From Synergistaceae bacterium UBA4088 (GTDB taxonomy: Bacteria > Synergistota > Synergistia > Synergistales > Thermovirgaceae): a stretch of DNA of 19,061 bases. Shown here in pieces: positions 1 through 7,048 of the stretch. The stretch covers positions 4,583 to 23,643 of the forward strand of contig DFYG01000168.1 in assembly GCA_002382605.1 (NCBI GenBank). The letters run 5' to 3'. Within the stretch, counting starts at the first letter, position 1. Each line of letters opens with the position of its first letter. The notes beneath the pieces are model-generated. The model did not search any database. It saw nothing but the letters and a program-made list of their open reading frames with translations, and was not told the DNA's origin. A program made the position numbers and the translations under genes.

Positions 1-132
1 ATCTTCCCGGAGATCGACTACGACAAGGTCAACCGCATCAGGGGAATGAACATTTCCATTGTTTCGACCGCAAAGACCGACGAAGAGGCTATGAGTCTTC
101 TTCAGGCACTTGGAATGCCTTTCGTCCGGTAA
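1..132 (+). CDS. rplE: 50S ribosomal protein L5, C-terminal end (5' truncated by window)
   Basis: The first 43 codons in frame 1 end at TAA 130-132 and read as the C-terminus of ribosomal protein L5: the conserved FPEIDYDKV segment opens the window, followed by the [17 protein letters not shown] strand-helix and a final GMPF-V-R. L5 sits in the central protuberance of the 50S subunit, where it binds 5S rRNA and contacts the P-site tRNA. The start and most of the protein lie upstream of the window. It is followed 17 bases later by zinc-type rpsN, the usual spc-operon order. The family call is secure despite the short fragment, because both sequence and neighbour agree. Confidence 0.95.
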   Translation: MFPEIDYDKVNRIRGMNISIVSTAKTDEEAMSLLQALGMPFVR

Positions 133-149
133 GGGAGGAGATGTAGCGA

Positions 150-335
150 ATGGCTCGAAAAGCTATGAGGATCAAGGCCGCAAGGCAACCCAAATTCAAG
201 GTTCAAGGCTATACGAGATGCCCTCTCTGTGGTCGAGTGCATGCTTACATGAGGAAATTTAATATGTGTCGCTGTTGCTTCCGGAAGCTGGCCCGGGAAG
301 GTAAGATCCCCGGAGTCGTAAAATCCAGCTGGTAG
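150..335 (+). CDS. rpsN: 30S ribosomal protein S14, zinc-binding (type Z)
   Basis: This 61-residue protein is S14, which assembles late into the head of the 30S subunit. It is the short zinc-binding form: C24-x2-C27 and C40-x2-C43 (with an extra C42) form the zinc ribbon, and the body is rich in Arg/Lys for 16S rRNA contact. The length matches the zinc form rather than the roughly 90-100 residue zinc-free form. The ATG at 150 is preceded by a strong Shine-Dalgarno (GGGAGGAG, 133-140). It lies between rplE and rpsH. Zinc dependence is known for the family; whether a zinc-free paralogue exists elsewhere in this genome cannot be seen here. Confidence 0.98.
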   Translation: MARKAMRIKAARQPKFKVQGYTRCPLCGRVHAYMRKFNMCRCCFRKLAREGKIPGVVKSSW

Positions 336-364
336 CACGGGATGCGGTCAAGGAGGCTATTGCG

Positions 365-769
365 ATGTATGTGAATGACCCGATCGGGGACATGCTCACG
401 CGCATCCGGAACGCTAACATGGTCTACCATGAAACAGTTGACATGCCCATAAGCAAGGTAAAACTTGCGCTCGCCAGGATCCTGAAAGAAGAGGGGTACG
501 TCAAAAATTTCAAGGTCGTCAACGATCCAAAGAAGCCCTATGCCACACTCCGTCTGTTTCTGACCTATGGTCCGCAGAGGGAGCGGGTGATACAGGGTCT
601 TCGCAGGATCAGCAAACCCGGGCGCAGGATCTATGTACAGAAGGACGAACTCCCGAGTGTCATGAAGGGGCTCGGTACTGCCGTCATTTCGACGTCAAAA
701 GGGATGATGCCGGACGCGGAGGCACGCAAACTCGGCCTCGGCGGCGAAGTCGTCTGCTTCGTCTGGTAA
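365..769 (+). CDS. rpsH: 30S ribosomal protein S8
   Basis: S8 is a primary binder of the central domain of 16S rRNA and, in bacteria such as E. coli, the translational repressor of the spc operon. The 134-residue product starts with the typical [13 protein letters not shown] helix (residues 5-18). It carries the KPGRRIY strand (84-90) and ends with the S8 signature [20 protein letters not shown] (108-127). The ATG at 365 has a textbook AGGAGG at 351-356. Length and motifs are standard. Whether S8 also represses this operon cannot be judged, because the operator (near rplE in E. coli) lies upstream of the window. Confidence 0.98.
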   Translation: MYVNDPIGDMLTRIRNANMVYHETVDMPISKVKLALARILKEEGYVKNFKVVNDPKKPYATLRLFLTYGPQRERVIQGLRRISKPGRRIYVQKDELPSVMKGLGTAVISTSKGMMPDAEARKLGLGGEVVCFVW

Positions 770-783
770 GGGGGGTGTCTTAA

Positions 784-1320
784 GTGTCCAGAATCGGAAG
801 AAAACTTATAGACATGCCCACCGGAGTCACTCTTTCCGTTGATGACGGAAAGGTGATGGTAAAAGGTCCAAAGGGAGATCTTTCCGTTGACCTGGTTCCC
901 GGTATCGATATTTCCGTTGAGGATAACGCGATCAAGGTCACCCGGCAGAGCGACGACAAAAAGACAAGGGCATTTCACGGGATGATCAGAGCTCTTGTGA
1001 ACAATCTTGTGGTGGGGGTCAGCCAGGGTTTCGAGAGAAATCTTGAGATCGTGGGTATCGGCTGGCGCGCGCAGATGCAGGGAAAAACACTCGTGATGAA
1101 TCTTGGCTTCTCGCACCCTGTTGAATTCGATCCTCCCGAGGGAATTGAGATCAGCACGGATGGACCTGCGAAAATTGCTGTAAAGGGAATCGATAAACAG
1201 GCGGTCGGACAGACAGCGGCCATAATCAGGGGCTTCCGCCCCCCCGAGCCCTACAAGGGCAAGGGTATCAGGTATGCCGGCGAGCACGTGATCCGAAAAG
1301 CCGGCAAGGCCGGCGCCTAG
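784..1320 (+). CDS. rplF: 50S ribosomal protein L6
   Basis: L6 binds 23S rRNA near the sarcin-ricin loop and factor-binding site. The 178-residue product opens with the typical MSRIGRK-x-I-x-x-P-x-G-V and ends with the L6 signature PEPYKGKGI (154-162) followed by a basic tail. Two tandem L6 domains are evident (roughly 11-82 and 90-165), each a repeat of the same beta/alpha fold. Translation starts at a GTG (784) placed three bases after a G-rich Shine-Dalgarno run that follows the rpsH stop (TAA 767-769). No upstream in-frame ATG is better placed. Gap to rpsH is 14 bases. Confidence 0.98.
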   Translation: MSRIGRKLIDMPTGVTLSVDDGKVMVKGPKGDLSVDLVPGIDISVEDNAIKVTRQSDDKKTRAFHGMIRALVNNLVVGVSQGFERNLEIVGIGWRAQMQGKTLVMNLGFSHPVEFDPPEGIEISTDGPAKIAVKGIDKQAVGQTAAIIRGFRPPEPYKGKGIRYAGEHVIRKAGKAGA

Positions 1321-1341
1321 CTTGTGAGGTGAAGGGCAGAA

Positions 1342-1707
1342 ATGAAAAATAGAACTCGGAACGACATGCGCATGATCCGCCATCGCCGTCTTCGCAAGAC
1401 TCTTTCCGGAACCGGCGAGCGCCCCCGCCTTGCGGTGTTCCGCAGCCTGAATCATATTTATGCCCAGCTTATCGATGATACAAAAGGGCATACGATCGTT
1501 GCCGCATCGACGCTGGAGAAGGATGTCAGGTCGGCCCTCAAGGGGTCCGGGGATTTTGAGGCGGCAAAGAGTGTCGGCAGGCTGATCGCCGAAAGGGCGC
1601 TTGAGAAGGGTATTTCCCAGGTCCTTTTCGACCGTGGAGGTCACATGTACCACGGGAATGTCAAGGCACTTGCCGACGCGGCCCGCGAAACCGGTCTGAA
1701 GCTTTGA
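1342..1707 (+). CDS. rplR: 50S ribosomal protein L18
   Basis: L18 binds 5S rRNA with L5 and L25 and anchors it in the central protuberance. The 121-residue product has a basic N-terminal arm (residues 1-28, rich in Arg and Lys), then the conserved R-P-R-L-x-V-F-R-S-L-x-H-I-Y-A-Q strand (27-42). It ends with the signature [24 protein letters not shown] (96-119). ATG 1342 is preceded by GAGGTGAAGGG. The stop TGA (1705-1707) is 14 bases before the rpsE ATG. Nothing unusual is seen. Confidence 0.98.
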   Translation: MKNRTRNDMRMIRHRRLRKTLSGTGERPRLAVFRSLNHIYAQLIDDTKGHTIVAASTLEKDVRSALKGSGDFEAAKSVGRLIAERALEKGISQVLFDRGGHMYHGNVKALADAARETGLKL

Positions 1708-1721
1708 GGGGGGTACAGGAT

Positions 1722-2234
1722 ATGAGAGGCAACAACAGCGGCCCAAAAGGGCAGGAAATGCTTGAAAGGGTTGTTTCAATAAACCGTGTCAGCAAGGTCG
1801 TCAAAGGCGGCAAGAGGTTCAAGTTCAGCGTTCTTGTCGTGGTTGGAGACGGAACCAGAAATGTAGGCATGGGAATAGGGAAGGCCAGGGAGATCTCTGA
1901 GGCTGTCAGGAAAGGCATAGATAAAGCCAAGAAAAACCTGGTGGAACTCAAGAGGGTGGGAAGCAGCATCCCGCACGATATCATTGGACGGTTCGGAGCT
2001 GCCGAGGTTCTTATAAAGCCCGCCGCCCCTGGAACTGGAGTCATCGCCGGAGCCGTAGTCCGGGCGATAATGGAGTTGGGCGGGGTCAGCGACGTCCTCA
2101 CCAAGGTCATCGGACGCACTTCGAACCCGGTCAACGTGGCCTACGCAACCATGCAGGCACTGAAGGGACTTCGTACACCCGAAGAGGTCATGCGCCTCCG
2201 CGGCAAGGAACCCCGTCAGGCAGCAGGGGCTTAG
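1722..2234 (+). CDS. rpsE: 30S ribosomal protein S5
   Basis: S5 lies on the solvent side of the 30S body, lines the mRNA entry and contributes to decoding fidelity. The 170-residue product has the double-stranded-RNA-binding-like S5 N-domain (about 15-78), with the conserved [14 protein letters not shown] loop (22-35), and the S5 C-domain (about 88-160), with the [10 protein letters not shown] motif (101-110). I chose ATG 1722, which follows GAGGGGGG at 1706-1713. An in-frame TTG at 1704 would overlap the rplR stop and add six non-conserved residues, so it is rejected. This S5 is followed 15 bases later by rpmD. Confidence 0.98.
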   Translation: MRGNNSGPKGQEMLERVVSINRVSKVVKGGKRFKFSVLVVVGDGTRNVGMGIGKAREISEAVRKGIDKAKKNLVELKRVGSSIPHDIIGRFGAAEVLIKPAAPGTGVIAGAVVRAIMELGGVSDVLTKVIGRTSNPVNVAYATMQALKGLRTPEEVMRLRGKEPRQAAGA

Positions 2235-2249
2235 GGGGACGGAAGAGAT

Positions 2250-2435
2250 ATGTCCAGGTTGAAAATTACGCTAGTCAGAAGCACGATCGGGCGTCTTCCC
2301 AGGCAGAGAAAGACGGTTCAGGCCCTGGGGCTCAGGAGGCTGAGACACACGGTTTTTCATGATGACACTCCCCAGATCCGCGGGATGATCGGCGCTGTCG
2401 CCCATCTTGTGGACTGGGATCTTGTCGAGGAATAG
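2250..2435 (+). CDS. rpmD: 50S ribosomal protein L30
   Basis: L30 is a small 50S protein with a ferredoxin-like fold. The 61-residue product shows the expected pattern: an N-terminal strand (K-I-T-L-V-R-S-x-I-G), the [14 protein letters not shown] segment (19-32), a His-rich turn and the C-terminal V-A-H-L-V-x-W-x-x-V. ATG 2250 follows GGGGGACGGAAGAG. The position between rpsE and rplO is the standard spc order. Length equals the bacterial norm of about 60 residues. Confidence 0.97.
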   Translation: MSRLKITLVRSTIGRLPRQRKTVQALGLRRLRHTVFHDDTPQIRGMIGAVAHLVDWDLVEE

Positions 2436-2448
2436 GGGGGAGAGGCTC

Positions 2449-2895
2449 GTGGGAATACATGAACTCCGGCCTGCTCCTGGGTCAAAAAGAAAGCCCAAGA
2501 GATTGGGGCAGGGCACGGGTAGCGGAACAGGCAAAACAGCAGGAAAAGGACACAAGGGGCAGAAGGCCCGCAGCGGCGGAGGGGTACGCCCCGGCTTCGA
2601 GGGGGGGCAGATGCCTCTTTCAAGGAGAATTCCGAAGCGCGGTTTCAGCAACGCCAGATTCAAGAAGTCCTTCCAGGTCATCAATATCGAGAGGCTGAAT
2701 GATCTCTTCGAAGCGGGAAGCGAGGTAGGAATTCGTGAAATGCTCGCGTCGGGTTTGATCAGGAATTTGAAGTTGCCCGTCAAGGTGCTCGGGAACGGTG
2801 ATATGACAGTAGCTCTCAAAGTGAGTGCAAATGCCTTCAGCGGACAGGCTATCGCCAAGATAGAAGCGGCCGGCGGGAAGACCGAGGTGATCTAG
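2449..2895 (+). CDS. rplO: 50S ribosomal protein L15
   Basis: L15 is a late-assembling 50S protein with a long Gly/Lys/Arg-rich N-terminal extension that threads into 23S rRNA. The product from GTG 2449 is 148 residues and begins with the family's typical x-x-H-E-L-x-P-A-P-G-S-K motif. It continues with the G-Q-G-x-G-S-G-x-G-K-T-x-G-K-G-H-K-G-Q segment and a C-terminal Rossmann-like half ending A-I-A-K-I-E-A-A-G-G. An in-frame GTG at 2407 would add 14 unrelated residues and overlap rpmD by 29 bases. The start at 2449 is better because of the AGGGGGGAGAGG ribosome-binding stretch (about 2434-2445) and the family alignment. The stop TAG abuts the secY start directly. Confidence 0.97.
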   Translation: MGIHELRPAPGSKRKPKRLGQGTGSGTGKTAGKGHKGQKARSGGGVRPGFEGGQMPLSRRIPKRGFSNARFKKSFQVINIERLNDLFEAGSEVGIREMLASGLIRNLKLPVKVLGNGDMTVALKVSANAFSGQAIAKIEAAGGKTEVI

Positions 2896-4191
2896 GTGCT
2901 TGACGCCTTCAGGGATGCTTTCAGATTACCTGACCTTAAACGGAAGATACTTTTTACACTGGGAGTCCTTTTCCTCTTCCGACTGGGGACCCATATCCCT
3001 ACTCCCGGAGTGGATACCGAAGCAATGGCCCGCCTCTTCGAACAGGGGGGCATTCTCGGTTTTCTTGATCTGTTCGCCGGTGGCGCCCTCAGGAGGTTCA
3101 GCGTTTTTGCCCTGGGTGTTGCACCTTATATCAACGCAAGTATAGTCATGCAGCTTCTTGTAGTGGTTTTCCCTGCTCTCGAGAAACTCCAGAAGGAGGG
3201 TGAGCAGGGAAGAAAGAAGATAGTGCAGTATACCCGCCTGGGGACGGTCTTTTTTGCGGCCGTGCAGGCCATAGGCATGACCTTCTGGCTCGGAAGCCTG
3301 GGCATATTCACAGGAGGAGCTCTCGGGTTCATTACCGCGACGATAACTGTAACCGCGGGGTCGCTTGTCGTCATGTGGCTGGGTGAGGAGATATCCGACC
3401 ACGGGATAGGGAACGGGATATCGCTTCTGATATTTGCGGGGATCGTAGCAAGGCTCCCCGAGGCCATTATCAGAACCTGGTCCCTGATGACCATGGGTGA
3501 GATGAGCATTCTCGTGATCACGCTTGCGGTCGTTCTGATGCTTGTAGTCATAGCCGGATGCGTTCTACTTCAGGAGGGGCAGCGCAGGCTGCCAGTGCAG
3601 TATGCCAAGCGTGTCGTGGGCAACAAGGTGTACGGCGGCCAGAGTACGTTCATTCCGCTCAAGGTTAACCAGGCCGGTGTCATTCCGATCATCTTCGCAT
3701 CATCCGTTCTGCTGTTTCCCTATACTATCGTTCGCTTCTTTCCGGGAAACGCTGCAGCGGTTGTCCAGCGGTTCCTTTCTCCGGACAGTTTCGTCTATAT
3801 GACACTGTATGTAATTCTGATCGTATTCTTCTCTTACTTCTATACTGCTGTGGTCTTTGATCCCAGCGACACAGCCAACAACATGAAGAAGTATGGCGGG
3901 TTCGTTCTCGGGATCAGGCCGGGAAAGCCTACGGCGGATTACATCGAGAAGATAATGTCGCGGATAACACTGGGCGGAGCCGTTTTTCTGGCTGCAGTTG
4001 CCCTCTTGCCGACGCTGATGACCCGAATGATGGGCATCACAAGTTTCTACTTTGGAGGAACCGCGGTCCTGATCGTGGTCGGTGTAGCTCTGGATACCGT
4101 ACACCAGATCGAAGCCCAGCTCCTTATGAGGCACTACGAAGGCATCCTCAAGAGGGGCAAGGGAAAGACCTCCGGTCTTTTGAAGTTCTAG
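2896..4191 (+). CDS. secY: Preprotein translocase subunit SecY
   Basis: SecY is the channel of the Sec translocon, exporting unfolded preproteins with SecA and inserting membrane proteins with the ribosome. The 431-residue product has the expected ten hydrophobic segments. The family hallmarks are present: an N-terminal cytoplasmic helix ending L-K-R-K-I, the G-T-H-I-P-T-P-G loop after TM1, the plug region with G-G-A-L-R-R-F-S-V-F-A-L-G-V-A-P-Y-I-N-A-S, the Q-R-R-L-P-V-Q-Y-A-K-R cytoplasmic loop that docks the ribosome/SecA, and the N-N-M-K-K-Y-G-G-F-x-x-G-I-R-P-G-K-P-T loop. The start is a GTG immediately after the rplO TAG (no intergenic base), so its Shine-Dalgarno (GAGGTGA) lies inside rplO, suggesting translational coupling. 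Confidence 0.98.
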   Translation: MLDAFRDAFRLPDLKRKILFTLGVLFLFRLGTHIPTPGVDTEAMARLFEQGGILGFLDLFAGGALRRFSVFALGVAPYINASIVMQLLVVVFPALEKLQKEGEQGRKKIVQYTRLGTVFFAAVQAIGMTFWLGSLGIFTGGALGFITATITVTAGSLVVMWLGEEISDHGIGNGISLLIFAGIVARLPEAIIRTWSLMTMGEMSILVITLAVVLMLVVIAGCVLLQEGQRRLPVQYAKRVVGNKVYGGQSTFIPLKVNQAGVIPIIFASSVLLFPYTIVRFFPGNAAAVVQRFLSPDSFVYMTLYVILIVFFSYFYTAVVFDPSDTANNMKKYGGFVLGIRPGKPTADYIEKIMSRITLGGAVFLAAVALLPTLMTRMMGITSFYFGGTAVLIVVGVALDTVHQIEAQLLMRHYEGILKRGKGKTSGLLKF

Positions 4192-4206
4192 AAGGGGAAA
4201 ACGCTC

Positions 4207-4875
4207 ATGAGATTGATATTTCTTGGTTCACCAGGCGCCGGAAAGGGAACACAGGCTGCAGTACTCAAGGAGAGACACGGCGTAGCCCATATTTCAACCG
4301 GCGATATTCTCCGGGACAATGTCAGGAACGGGACTGTTCTTGGAACGGCTGCCAAAGGGTACATGGATTCCGGCAGGCTTGTTCCCGACGACGTCATCAT
4401 TTCGATGATGGAGGAGCGACTTGTTCAGCCGGACTGTAAAAAGGGGTTCATTCTCGACGGGTTTCCCAGGACTGTTCCACAGGCCGAAGCGCTGGATGTA
4501 CTTCTGGAAAGACTCGGCATAGTCCTGGACGGGGTTGTCCTGTTCGATGTACCCGGCAAGGTCGTGGTGGAACGCCTTACCGGCAGGAGGGTCTGCGGCA
4601 AATGCGGTGCCGTCTTTCACGCGACCTTCAAGAAGACCCGTGTCCCTGGTATCTGTGACCTCTGCGGCGGAGACCTGGTTCAGAGAGAAGACGACAAAGA
4701 GGAAGTAGTACTCAAGAGGCTTGCGGTCTACGAGGAACAGACGGCTCCGCTTATCGGATACTATGAACGCAAAAAGAACCTCGTTCGTGTTGACGCGAGT
4801 CAGGACGGGAGAAAAGTTCTTGAGGACATTGAAAAGTCTTTCGGGAGACGTAATGATTTCGATCAAGAACGATAA
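4207..4875 (+). CDS. adk: Adenylate kinase, long form with zinc-binding lid
   Basis: Adk interconverts ATP + AMP and 2 ADP in the cytosol. The 222-residue product has the P-loop G-S-P-G-A-G-K-G-T (7-15), the AMP-binding S-T-G-D-I-L-R (30-36) and the F-I-L-D-G-F-P-R-T signature (81-89). It has the long lid domain carrying C130-x2-C133 and C150-x2-C153, a four-cysteine zinc knuckle typical of Gram-positive and many other bacterial Adks. The catalytic arginines of the lid (around R124, R127/128) and R160 are present. ATG 4207 follows GAAGGGGAAAA. It lies between secY and map as in Firmicutes-type spc operons, and its last 23 bases overlap the map start. Confidence 0.98.
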   Translation: MRLIFLGSPGAGKGTQAAVLKERHGVAHISTGDILRDNVRNGTVLGTAAKGYMDSGRLVPDDVIISMMEERLVQPDCKKGFILDGFPRTVPQAEALDVLLERLGIVLDGVVLFDVPGKVVVERLTGRRVCGKCGAVFHATFKKTRVPGICDLCGGDLVQREDDKEEVVLKRLAVYEEQTAPLIGYYERKKNLVRVDASQDGRKVLEDIEKSFGRRNDFDQER

Positions 4876-5623
4876 AGACATATTTCATCTCCGGACAGCG
4901 GGCAAGATCGTCGCAGATGTTCTTATGCTCATGAAAGAGATCATCGGACCAGGGGTAGATACACTTACCCTGGATAAGCGGGCCGAGGATCTTATTACAG
5001 CCGCAGGAGGGCTTCCGGCGTTCAAGGGGTACCGGGTTCCAGGCATACCCAGGCCCTTCCCCGGGACGCTTTGTGTTTCCATAAATGACGAGGTGGTCCA
5101 TGGGATACCTGCCAGGGAAAGAACGCTGCAGGAGGGCGACATTGTCAGCATCGATGTAGGGGTACGCTTCGAGGGTTATTACGGGGATGCGGCATACACC
5201 TTTCCCGTTGGAAAAGTTTCGCCCAAGAGGTCGGAACTCCTTGAGGTGACGCGCGATTCCCTGGACAGGGCTGTCAGTGCGGCAGTGGAAGGGGGCACTC
5301 TTGGAGACATCGGCTTTGCCGTTGAATCCTTTGTGGTTCCAAAAGGGTACGGGATCGTGAGGAACTATGCGGGGCATGGAATAGGCAGAAATCTGCATGA
5401 GCCCCCCCAGGTTCCGAACTACGGGGTTCCCGGCAGGGGAATAACCCTGAAGAGCGGAATGGTCCTGGCGATCGAGCCTATGATAATGTCCGGGAACGAG
5501 GCGGTAAGGACGCTAAAGGACAAGTGGACAGTCGTAACAGCGGACGGCTCTGATGCGGCACATTTCGAGAAGACCATCGTTGTTACCGGCGGGGATCCGG
5601 AGGTTTTGACACCTTGGGTGTGA
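4853..5623 (+). CDS. map: Methionine aminopeptidase, type I
   Basis: MetAP removes the initiator methionine from nascent proteins. The 256-residue product has all five dinuclear-metal ligands at the expected spacing: D101 (I-D-V-G), D112 (G-D-A-A), H175 (A-G-H-G-I-G), E208 (I-E-P-M) and E239 (F-E-K-T). The substrate-binding histidine H83 (V-V-H-G-I-P) is also present. This is the short form with no N-terminal zinc or SH3-linker extension. I chose ATG 4853, preceded by GGGAG, because residues from there match the family. Upstream in-frame codons read through adk in another frame and give unrelated sequence. It overlaps adk by 23 bases, so translation is probably coupled. Confidence 0.97.
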   Translation: MISIKNDKDIFHLRTAGKIVADVLMLMKEIIGPGVDTLTLDKRAEDLITAAGGLPAFKGYRVPGIPRPFPGTLCVSINDEVVHGIPARERTLQEGDIVSIDVGVRFEGYYGDAAYTFPVGKVSPKRSELLEVTRDSLDRAVSAAVEGGTLGDIGFAVESFVVPKGYGIVRNYAGHGIGRNLHEPPQVPNYGVPGRGITLKSGMVLAIEPMIMSGNEAVRTLKDKWTVVTADGSDAAHFEKTIVVTGGDPEVLTPWV

Positions 5624-5784
5624 TGAACGGTTTTTTCGGGAAAACCGATCGGCGGGGCATCGCGGTTTCATACTGCAGATCAGTGCCAGTGGCGACTCCG
5701 GGCCCTTGTATCATCCGCCGGAATGAAGTACTCGAAAAGTGCGACAAGGAGGGTGACGGAGCCGTATGCCAAAAGATGACATGA
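5623..5784 (+). CDS. Unrecognised 53-codon frame between map and infA (doubtful gene)
   Basis: An open frame starts at an ATG that shares its A with the map stop (TGATG, 5621-5625) and runs 53 codons to TGA 5782-5784, overlapping the infA start by 19 bases. The product would be small, with four cysteines scattered (about residues 18, 29, 40 and 49) and a mixed, charged C-terminus. I do not recognise it. Many Firmicutes have a KOW-motif RNA-binding protein at exactly this position, but I cannot see a KOW motif (no V-x-S-x-A-G-R-D-x-G) here. No Shine-Dalgarno precedes it, so expression would depend on coupling to map. It may equally be non-coding spacer, and a hairpin at 5628-5647 lies within its first codons. 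Confidence 0.25.
   Translation: MNGFFGKTDRRGIAVSYCRSVPVATPGPCIIRRNEVLEKCDKEGDGAVCQKMT
5628..5647 (+). other. Perfect 7-bp hairpin just after map
   Basis: CGGTTTT (5628-5634) pairs fully with AAAACCG (5641-5647) around the six-base loop TTCGGG. It begins four bases after the map stop. No T-run follows, so it is not an intrinsic terminator. It could be an RNA processing or stability element between map and infA, or a chance inverted repeat. Confidence 0.4.
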
Positions 5785-5984
5785 TCGAGGTCCGGGGTAA
5801 AGTGATCGAGCCATTGCCGAACGCCATGTTCCAGATCGAACTGGAAAACGGGCACAGGGTTTTAGGCCACGTGTCGGGAAAGATGAGGATGCACTTCATC
5901 AGGATCCTACCGGGGGACAAAGTGCTGGTGCAGATATCTCCCTATGACTTGACACGCGGGCGGATCGTGTATAGATATAAATAG
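5766..5984 (+). CDS. infA: Translation initiation factor IF-1
   Basis: IF-1 binds the 30S A site during initiation with IF-2 and IF-3. The 72-residue product is a single S1/OB fold of standard length, from M-x-K-D-D-x-I-E-V-x-G-K-V through N-A-M-F-x-[17 protein letters not shown] and the terminal [18 protein letters not shown] 5766 has a strong AAGGAGGG at 5746-5753. The last codons include a perfect TTGACA hexamer (Asp-Leu-Thr codons), which may be the -35 element of an internal promoter. Placement between map and rpmJ is normal for this operon. Confidence 0.98.
   Translation: MPKDDMIEVRGKVIEPLPNAMFQIELENGHRVLGHVSGKMRMHFIRILPGDKVLVQISPYDLTRGRIVYRYK
5949..5981 (+). promoter_or_regulatory. 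Candidate internal promoter for rpmJ-rpsM-... (alpha operon)
   Basis: A perfect TTGACA sits at 5949-5954, inside the last codons of infA. Downstream, an AT-rich stretch offers TATAGA at 5970-5975 (15-base spacer) or TATAAA at 5976-5981 (21-base spacer); neither spacing is ideal. A start near 5985-5990 would give a leader of about 70 bases before rpmJ, in the same place where E. coli has its separate alpha-operon promoter. The hexamer encodes conserved IF-1 residues, so coincidence is possible, though Leu-TTG and Thr-ACA look less favoured than CTT/CTG and ACC in the neighbouring genes. Confidence 0.35.
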
Positions 5985-6059
5985 TTCGAACTTTGGAACT
6001 TCAAAGAAGTACATGACAGATCCAGAGCAACAGATCTCCATTGAGGAGCGTGGAACAAA

Positions 6060-6185
6060 ATGAAAGTCAAACCTTCAGTGAAAACCGTCTGCGAGCATTG
6101 CAGAGTGATCAAGCGGAACGGGGTAATCAGGATCATTTGCAGCAAGAATCCAAGGCATAAACAGAGACAGGGAGCAAGGAGGTAA
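6060..6185 (+). CDS. rpmJ: 50S ribosomal protein L36, zinc-binding
   Basis: L36 is the smallest 50S protein and stabilises 23S rRNA near the peptidyl-transferase/stalk base region. The 41-residue product begins MKVKPSVK and carries the zinc ligands C11, C14, C27 and H33. It then has the family ending K-Q-R-Q-G, followed by an unusual A-R-R extension (usual length 37-38). The extension codons GCA AGG AGG contain the Shine-Dalgarno AAGGAGG (6176-6182) used by rpsM. The last residues may therefore exist because the ribosome-binding site was folded into the reading frame. ATG 6060 has GAGGAG at 6043-6048. Confidence 0.97.
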   Translation: MKVKPSVKTVCEHCRVIKRNGVIRIICSKNPRHKQRQGARR

Positions 6186-6192
6186 TAATCCG

Positions 6193-6576
6193 ATGGCACG
6201 TATTGCAGGAGTTGATCTTCCGCGCGAAAAGCGCATCGAAATCGCGCTGACGTATATCTTTGGTATTGGACAGCCTTCCGCCAGAAAGATCCTGGAGGCG
6301 ACCTCGATAGATCCGGACACCCGGGTCAAGGATCTGACAGAGGAAGAGGCACAGCGGCTGAGGGGGGAAATTGAAGAGACCTTCAAGGTAGAAGGAGACC
6401 TCAGGCGGGAAGTGGCCATGAACATCAAGCGTCTGATCGAGATCGGATGCTACAGGGGGATGCGTCACAAGTTCGGTCTCCCGGTCAGAGGACAGAAAAC
6501 GAAGACGAACGCAAGAACCCGGAAAGGGCCGCGTCGTGCTGTTGCGGGCAAGAAGAAACCCGCGGCCAAGAAATAA
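6193..6576 (+). CDS. rpsM: 30S ribosomal protein S13
   Basis: S13 lies at the top of the 30S head, contacting the P-site tRNA and forming a bridge to the 50S subunit. The 127-residue product starts [10 protein letters not shown]. It has the helix-two-turns-helix with Y-I-F-G-I-G (21-26) and the S13 signature [14 protein letters not shown] (88-101), followed by T-N-A-R-T-R-K-G. It ends in a lysine-rich tail (K-K-K-P-A-A-K-K) that reaches toward tRNA. Its Shine-Dalgarno lies inside rpmJ and only seven bases separate the two genes. The rpsM-rpsK-rpsD-rpoA-rplQ order is the alpha operon. Confidence 0.98.
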   Translation: MARIAGVDLPREKRIEIALTYIFGIGQPSARKILEATSIDPDTRVKDLTEEEAQRLRGEIEETFKVEGDLRREVAMNIKRLIEIGCYRGMRHKFGLPVRGQKTKTNARTRKGPRRAVAGKKKPAAKK

Positions 6577-6626
6577 TACGACCCGAATTCCGGGTGCCGG
6601 TATAAGGCAAGGGAGGGAATAAACGA

Positions 6627-7019
6627 GTGGCAAAGAGAACTCAGCGCAAGGGAAAGAAGAAGGAAAGAAAAAATATCAGTTATGGTGTTGCGCATATCTT
6701 CTCGACATTCAACAACACCATTATCAGCGTAACCGACAGGCAGGGCAACCTGCTTTCATGGGCTTCAGGCGGCAATGTGGGTTTCAAGGGAGCCCGAAAA
6801 TCAACTCCTTTCGCTGCTCAGATGGCTGCACAGCAGGTTGCGAAGCAGGTACAGGATCATGGAATGCAGGAGATCGATGTTGTGGTCAAGGGGCCCGGAC
6901 CGGGTCGCGAATCCGCCATTCGTTCCCTGCAGGCCGCAGGCCTTCAGGTCAATGCGATAAAGGACGAGACGCCGATCCCGCACAACGGGTGCCGGCCTCC
7001 CAAGCGCAGAAGAGTCTAG
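6627..7019 (+). CDS. rpsK: 30S ribosomal protein S11
   Basis: S11 sits on the 30S platform beside the Shine-Dalgarno helix and E site. The 130-residue product has a basic N-terminal tail (1-15), the [13 protein letters not shown] core (20-32), the [15 protein letters not shown] motif (87-101) and the C-terminal [16 protein letters not shown]120 in the H-N-G turn corresponds to the asparagine known to become isoaspartate in other bacteria. The start is GTG 6627 with GGGAGGG at 6611-6617. A 50-base gap from rpsM contains a weak 5-bp inverted repeat (6581-6595). Confidence 0.98.
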   Translation: MAKRTQRKGKKKERKNISYGVAHIFSTFNNTIISVTDRQGNLLSWASGGNVGFKGARKSTPFAAQMAAQQVAKQVQDHGMQEIDVVVKGPGPGRESAIRSLQAAGLQVNAIKDETPIPHNGCRPPKRRRV

Positions 7020-7048
7020 CAGGCCGATTAAGGAGGGTAACTCATATA

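Noticed and set aside
631..1779. Long minus-strand open frame (382 codons) opposite rpsH-rplF-rplR
   Set aside because: It lies entirely antisense to well-conserved ribosomal genes, resembles no family, and arises from codon bias on the other strand.
2407..2448. Upstream GTG as the rplO start
   Set aside because: It would overlap rpmD and add 14 residues absent from the L15 family; the start at 2449 has the better ribosome-binding site and alignment.
6581..6595. Inverted repeat ACCCG-AATTC-CGGGT between rpsM and rpsK as a terminator
   Set aside because: It has only five base pairs, no T-run follows, and it sits inside a contiguous ribosomal operon.
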